From Acidobacteriota bacterium (GTDB taxonomy: Bacteria; Acidobacteriota; Vicinamibacteria; Vicinamibacterales; CAVVIG01), in assembly GCA_003222395.1 (NCBI GenBank), contig QHWB01000052.1, forward strand, positions 372,001 to 436,000: DNA of 64,000 nt. The letters run 5' to 3'. The position numbers and the translations under genes are program-made. The notes below the pieces were generated by a model, which saw only the letters and a list, made by a program, of their open reading frames with translations, did no database searches and had not been told where the DNA came from. Of this stretch, positions 61,229 through 64,000 are shown one piece after another (positions within the stretch are counted from its first letter, which is position 1; each line of letters begins with the position of its first letter).

Positions 61229-64000
61229 TCAGAACGCGAGCTGGCAACTGATCTGGAGAATGCGCGGATCCAAAATCTGCGTCGGCTTCAGCCAGCTCGC
61301 ACCGAACGCGTTGTTGAGGCCCTGAATTGCGCTGGAGTTCAAGGCGTTGTACGCGTCGAGATTCACCTGAAGACGCGCCCTCTTCGGCAGTTGCATAGTC
61401 TTCGTCAACCGGAGATCGAACCGACGGATTCGTCCTTCGAACAGTCTGTTTGGCATCAAGAGCGGAACGTTGACGGTGCGAGCGCCGCCCGCCAGATTGC
61501 GTCCGAGCGACGGTGCGATCTCCGCAGCGGTTGCCGCATAGATCGCCTCGAGCGGAGGGCCTGCCTGGTCCTGATAAATGGCGCTGATTGCGAAATGCTG
61601 CGGCAGCGGAATGCTTCCGTTCAATTTCACCATTGCAAGGCCTTTGACCGGCGTCTCGACTCGGCACGTCCTCTCGCCGTCGATGGTGGTTGCGGTCTGC
61701 GGTCCCCAGAAACCGCCGGTCGTACCGATTGAATACGTGGTCAATCCGGGTGCGTCGACGACGAAACACTGATCTTTCGACATGTGACCGGCGTCGAAGC
61801 CGCCACCGACTCGGATGCCTCTGGCCAATCGTGCATTCAAGCCGAATCCAAAGAAGTGATTACGCCGAATGTCCTTCCCGAACTTCGAGACCGAATCGAC
61901 GAGTGTGAGGTTCTGTCCGAACTTTTCGGGCTTGACGTTTGACAGTCCGCAGATCTGGTATCCGCCGCCACCGGGCAGACGCGGATCTTGGGGTGCGGTG
62001 ACGCAGAACTGGTCGAAGTCTTCGGAGGCGACGAGGATGTTGTCGTTCACACGTTGTGCGCTGTCGGTATTCCGATAGTAGCCGCCCGTGTTGAAGTAGT
62101 AACCGGCGTTCAGCGAGAGGCCATGCGTGAGCTCGTGCTGCACCTCGCTCCCGAATTCCCAGTTGAAGTCGCGCACGCCCCACCCGCTCCGTACCTCGTC
62201 GCTCCATCGGACAGCGGACGGGTTGCTCTTTCCAAAGTTCTGGTTGTCGAGCGCGCCGCATTCCCCGTTCGCCTGGAAATTGCCAAGGTCGCAGTCCGGG
62301 TAGTAGTTGCGGTTGGTGTCGTTCCACGAGCGATTGGCCGTATTGACTGACGTCGTGATCGGATTGAGCAGCACAGCGACGTCGACGTTGGTCTTCGCGA
62401 CGTATCGACCGAGCGACGTCTTCAACGAAGTTCGCCCGTTGCCGAAGATGTCCCACGCCACTCCCACGCGCGGGTTCAGATCCTTCCACGACGGAATCCC
62501 GTTCACCGCTGTCAGTTTTCGCTCACCGACCCACGGATTCGACAGCGGCATGCCGGGGAAGCGATCGAAGAACTTTGGATTGGGTTTTCCGGGTATGTCC
62601 TGGTCGGGCACGTAGCCGTTGACGTAATCGAACCGCAGCCCCAGATTGAAGGTGAAGCGGCTGACCTTCCATTGGTCCTGTGCGAAGATCCCGAGGTCGT
62701 CGGTCCGATCGAGTTCGAGATACGGTGTGGTGCGCTGGAGAATGCTGATCGGCCCGCTGTTGCGGAAGGTGTACTGCACGTTTCCGTCCGCGATGAAGAA
62801 GTTGTCGGTGACGAGGTGCTCCCGTTGGAAACCGGTTTTGAATGTGTGGGAGCCGGTGACATACGTCATCGCGCCGCGCAGCATGTACCGGTTCGTGTAA
62901 TCAGGATGGCCGCGATACGTGGCCGTCGCGCCATAGCTGAGGCCGAGTCCCGTATCGGTAATCGCGACAGTCCGCGCTTGCACGCCCGGCTGCCAGAACG
63001 CATTCCATTGTGAAATGGACGCGCCGACCCCCGCTTCGAGGAGCAGCTTAGACGTCAGCGGCGAGTTGTAGGTGCCCTGGATGAACCGATTCGGCTCGAA
63101 CCGATAGCCGCCGCCGACTTCCTGCAATGAGGCGGCGGAGGTCGACCCGCAGTTGCAGGCGATCTGGTTGTCGTTCAGGATGTTGAACTTGTGTTTGGGC
63201 GACGCCTGCCACGTGAGCCGACCCAGGTAAGTGTCGTACCACTCCCATCGGCCGCTGTGCACGTCGAGCGGCCGATCGACCCAAGGCGTCAGCCGCACCA
63301 CTTCGAGGTCGGCGCCCGGCGGGCTCAGGAGCTCTCCCTGCGTCTTGTTCCAATAGACACCGGCAAACTGCCGTGCCATGCCCCATGTGCGCGCCGCACC
63401 GAAAAACCAGAGACGATTGCGCGTGATTGGTCCGCCGACGCTGACGGCCTCATCGAAAATCCTGATCGTCTTGTTTCCTGTTTCGAGGCCTCGGGCACGC
63501 AACGCGTCAGTGAGGTTACTGCTCTCCATCCCCTTGCCGCTGTAGTTCCCGTTCAAAATCGTCCGGAACGTGTTCCCGCCTTCCTTCGGCACCACGTTCA
63601 TCACGGGGCCATCGGCATTGACCTCGGCGGAGATGCCGCTCGTCTGCAGCACCATCTCTTCAACAACGGCGGCGTTGACCTGGTAGCTGCTGTTGCCGGC
63701 GCTGTTCTCGATGCCCATGCCATCGAAGTAGACTTTGGTGCCGCGTTTACCGTGATACGCGCCAGGCTCGGCGAAATACCGACCGCCAACGTCGTTGACA
63801 CCGCTAAAACCGGGTGTGAGCGCCACTAGCGTGTTGATGTGTTTCGTACTGGTCGGCAGCGCGTCGAGCAATTCGCGCGTAGCCACGATTTGCTTGCGAA
63901 CGTTCTGGGTGTCGACGATCGGAGACGCGGCGGTGACGGTGACCGTTTCCTCCAGCGCTCCTACGCGCAACTCGGCGTTCACCGTGAGCGTCACGCCGGC
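61229..64000 (-). CDS. TonB-dependent receptor (N-terminus outside window)
   Basis: The frame is open to the right edge, so the signal peptide and most of any regulatory domain lie beyond 64000; about 923 codons are visible. The track's GTG at 63994 is not the true start. The plug is seen ('LEETVTVTAASPIVDTQNVR', 'KVYFDGMGIENSAGNSSY', 'GPVMNVVPKEGGNTF'), followed by a long barrel ('NRFIQGTYNSPLTSKLLLEA', 'LNPRVGVAWDIFGNGRTSLK') and a terminal 'QISCQLAF' ending in Phe. It is Oar-like as the 15839 receptor is. It converges on the DUF5818-like gene with 44 bp between stops. The ligand is unknown. Confidence 0.93.
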   Translation of the reverse strand, partial: AGVTLTVNAELRVGALEETVTVTAASPIVDTQNVRKQIVATRELLDALPTSTKHINTLVALTPGFSGVNDVGGRYFAEPGAYHGKRGTKVYFDGMGIENSAGNSSYQVNAAVVEEMVLQTSGISAEVNADGPVMNVVPKEGGNTFRTILNGNYSGKGMESSNLTDALRARGLETGNKTIRIFDEAVSVGGPITRNRLWFFGAARTWGMARQFAGVYWNKTQGELLSPPGADLEVVRLTPWVDRPLDVHSGRWEWYDTYLGRLTWQASPKHKFNILNDNQIACNCGSTSAASLQEVGGGYRFEPNRFIQGTYNSPLTSKLLLEAGVGASISQWNAFWQPGVQARTVAITDTGLGLSYGATATYRGHPDYTNRYMLRGAMTYVTGSHTFKTGFQREHLVTDNFFIADGNVQYTFRNSGPISILQRTTPYLELDRTDDLGIFAQDQWKVSRFTFNLGLRFDYVNGYVPDQDIPGKPNPKFFDRFPGMPLSNPWVGERKLTAVNGIPSWKDLNPRVGVAWDIFGNGRTSLKTSLGRYVAKTNVDVAVLLNPITTSVNTANRSWNDTNRNYYPDCDLGNFQANGECGALDNQNFGKSNPSAVRWSDEVRSGWGVRDFNWEFGSEVQHELTHGLSLNAGYYFNTGGYYRNTDSAQRVNDNILVASEDFDQFCVTAPQDPRLPGGGGYQICGLSNVKPEKFGQNLTLVDSVSKFGKDIRRNHFFGFGLNARLARGIRVGGGFDAGHMSKDQCFVVDAPGLTTYSIGTTGGFWGPQTATTIDGERTCRVETPVKGLAMVKLNGSIPLPQHFAISAIYQDQAGPPLEAIYAATAAEIAPSLGRNLAGGARTVNVPLLMPNRLFEGRIRRFDLRLTKTMQLPKRARLQVNLDAYNALNSSAIQGLNNAFGASWLKPTQILDPRILQISCQLAF

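Overview
The window looks like chromosomal DNA from a GC-rich member of the Acidobacteriota, most like the Vicinamibacteria. This is inferred from gene families and has not been tested by phylogeny. The supporting content is: four TonB-dependent receptors, three of them the long acidobacterial type (two show the carboxypeptidase-like regulatory domain; the third is cut before its N-terminus); many secreted PQQ-like beta-propeller proteins; a CRTAC1 (ASPIC/UnbV) protein; a kinase-TPR protein; a PEP-CTERM protein; MacB/FtsX-type ABC genes; and a set of secreted 'TPWG..DLQGTW'-type proteins. I found no rRNA, tRNA, CRISPR array, integrase or transposase. The window starts and ends inside TonB receptor genes.

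Layout. 1-16 kb: mostly secreted hydrolases and periplasmic proteins. These are a frameshifted CehA/McbA-type metallohydrolase, an amidase with a CHRD-like tail, an FTR1-like/TolB-like membrane fusion, an N,N-dimethylformamidase-like protein, a PEP-CTERM protein, a DUF1835 protein, an alkaline-phosphatase-fold protein and a CRTAC1 protein. 15.8-28 kb: a large TonB receptor with a coupled TPR protein, a VOC protein, an HtrA-like protein lacking two of three catalytic residues, a creatininase-family amidohydrolase, a TIM-barrel isomerase-like protein and a Ser/Thr kinase. 28-41 kb: a cluster of six intact PQQ-like propeller genes around one TonB receptor and a small membrane protein, mixed with gene remnants and GC-rich palindromic repeats. 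41-50.4 kb: a tightly coupled five-gene operon (LuxE-like acyl-activating enzyme, acylating-type aldehyde dehydrogenase, glycosyltransferase, ABC ATPase, giant ABC permease) with a divergent MFS transporter. This is the best candidate for an undescribed pathway. 50.4-56.5 kb: a collapsed iron-containing alcohol dehydrogenase, a membrane-anchored propeller, a HupE-type N-domain protein with a DUF3500 protein, and a DoxX/ECF41-type sigma operon with a matching ECF41 promoter. 56.5-61.2 kb: three paralogous secreted proteins with small lipoproteins and a c-type cytochrome.

How it fits together. Most products carry signal peptides, so the region mainly encodes cell-envelope functions: TonB-dependent uptake, periplasmic hydrolysis and propeller scaffolds. 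Gene decay is frequent. I count one likely frameshift, two genes with their middles deleted, one double-frameshifted antiporter tail and several orphan C-terminal or truncated pieces. Together with the repeats, this suggests repeated local duplication and deletion. Most large overlapping ORFs in the supplied track are antisense shadows produced by high GC content.
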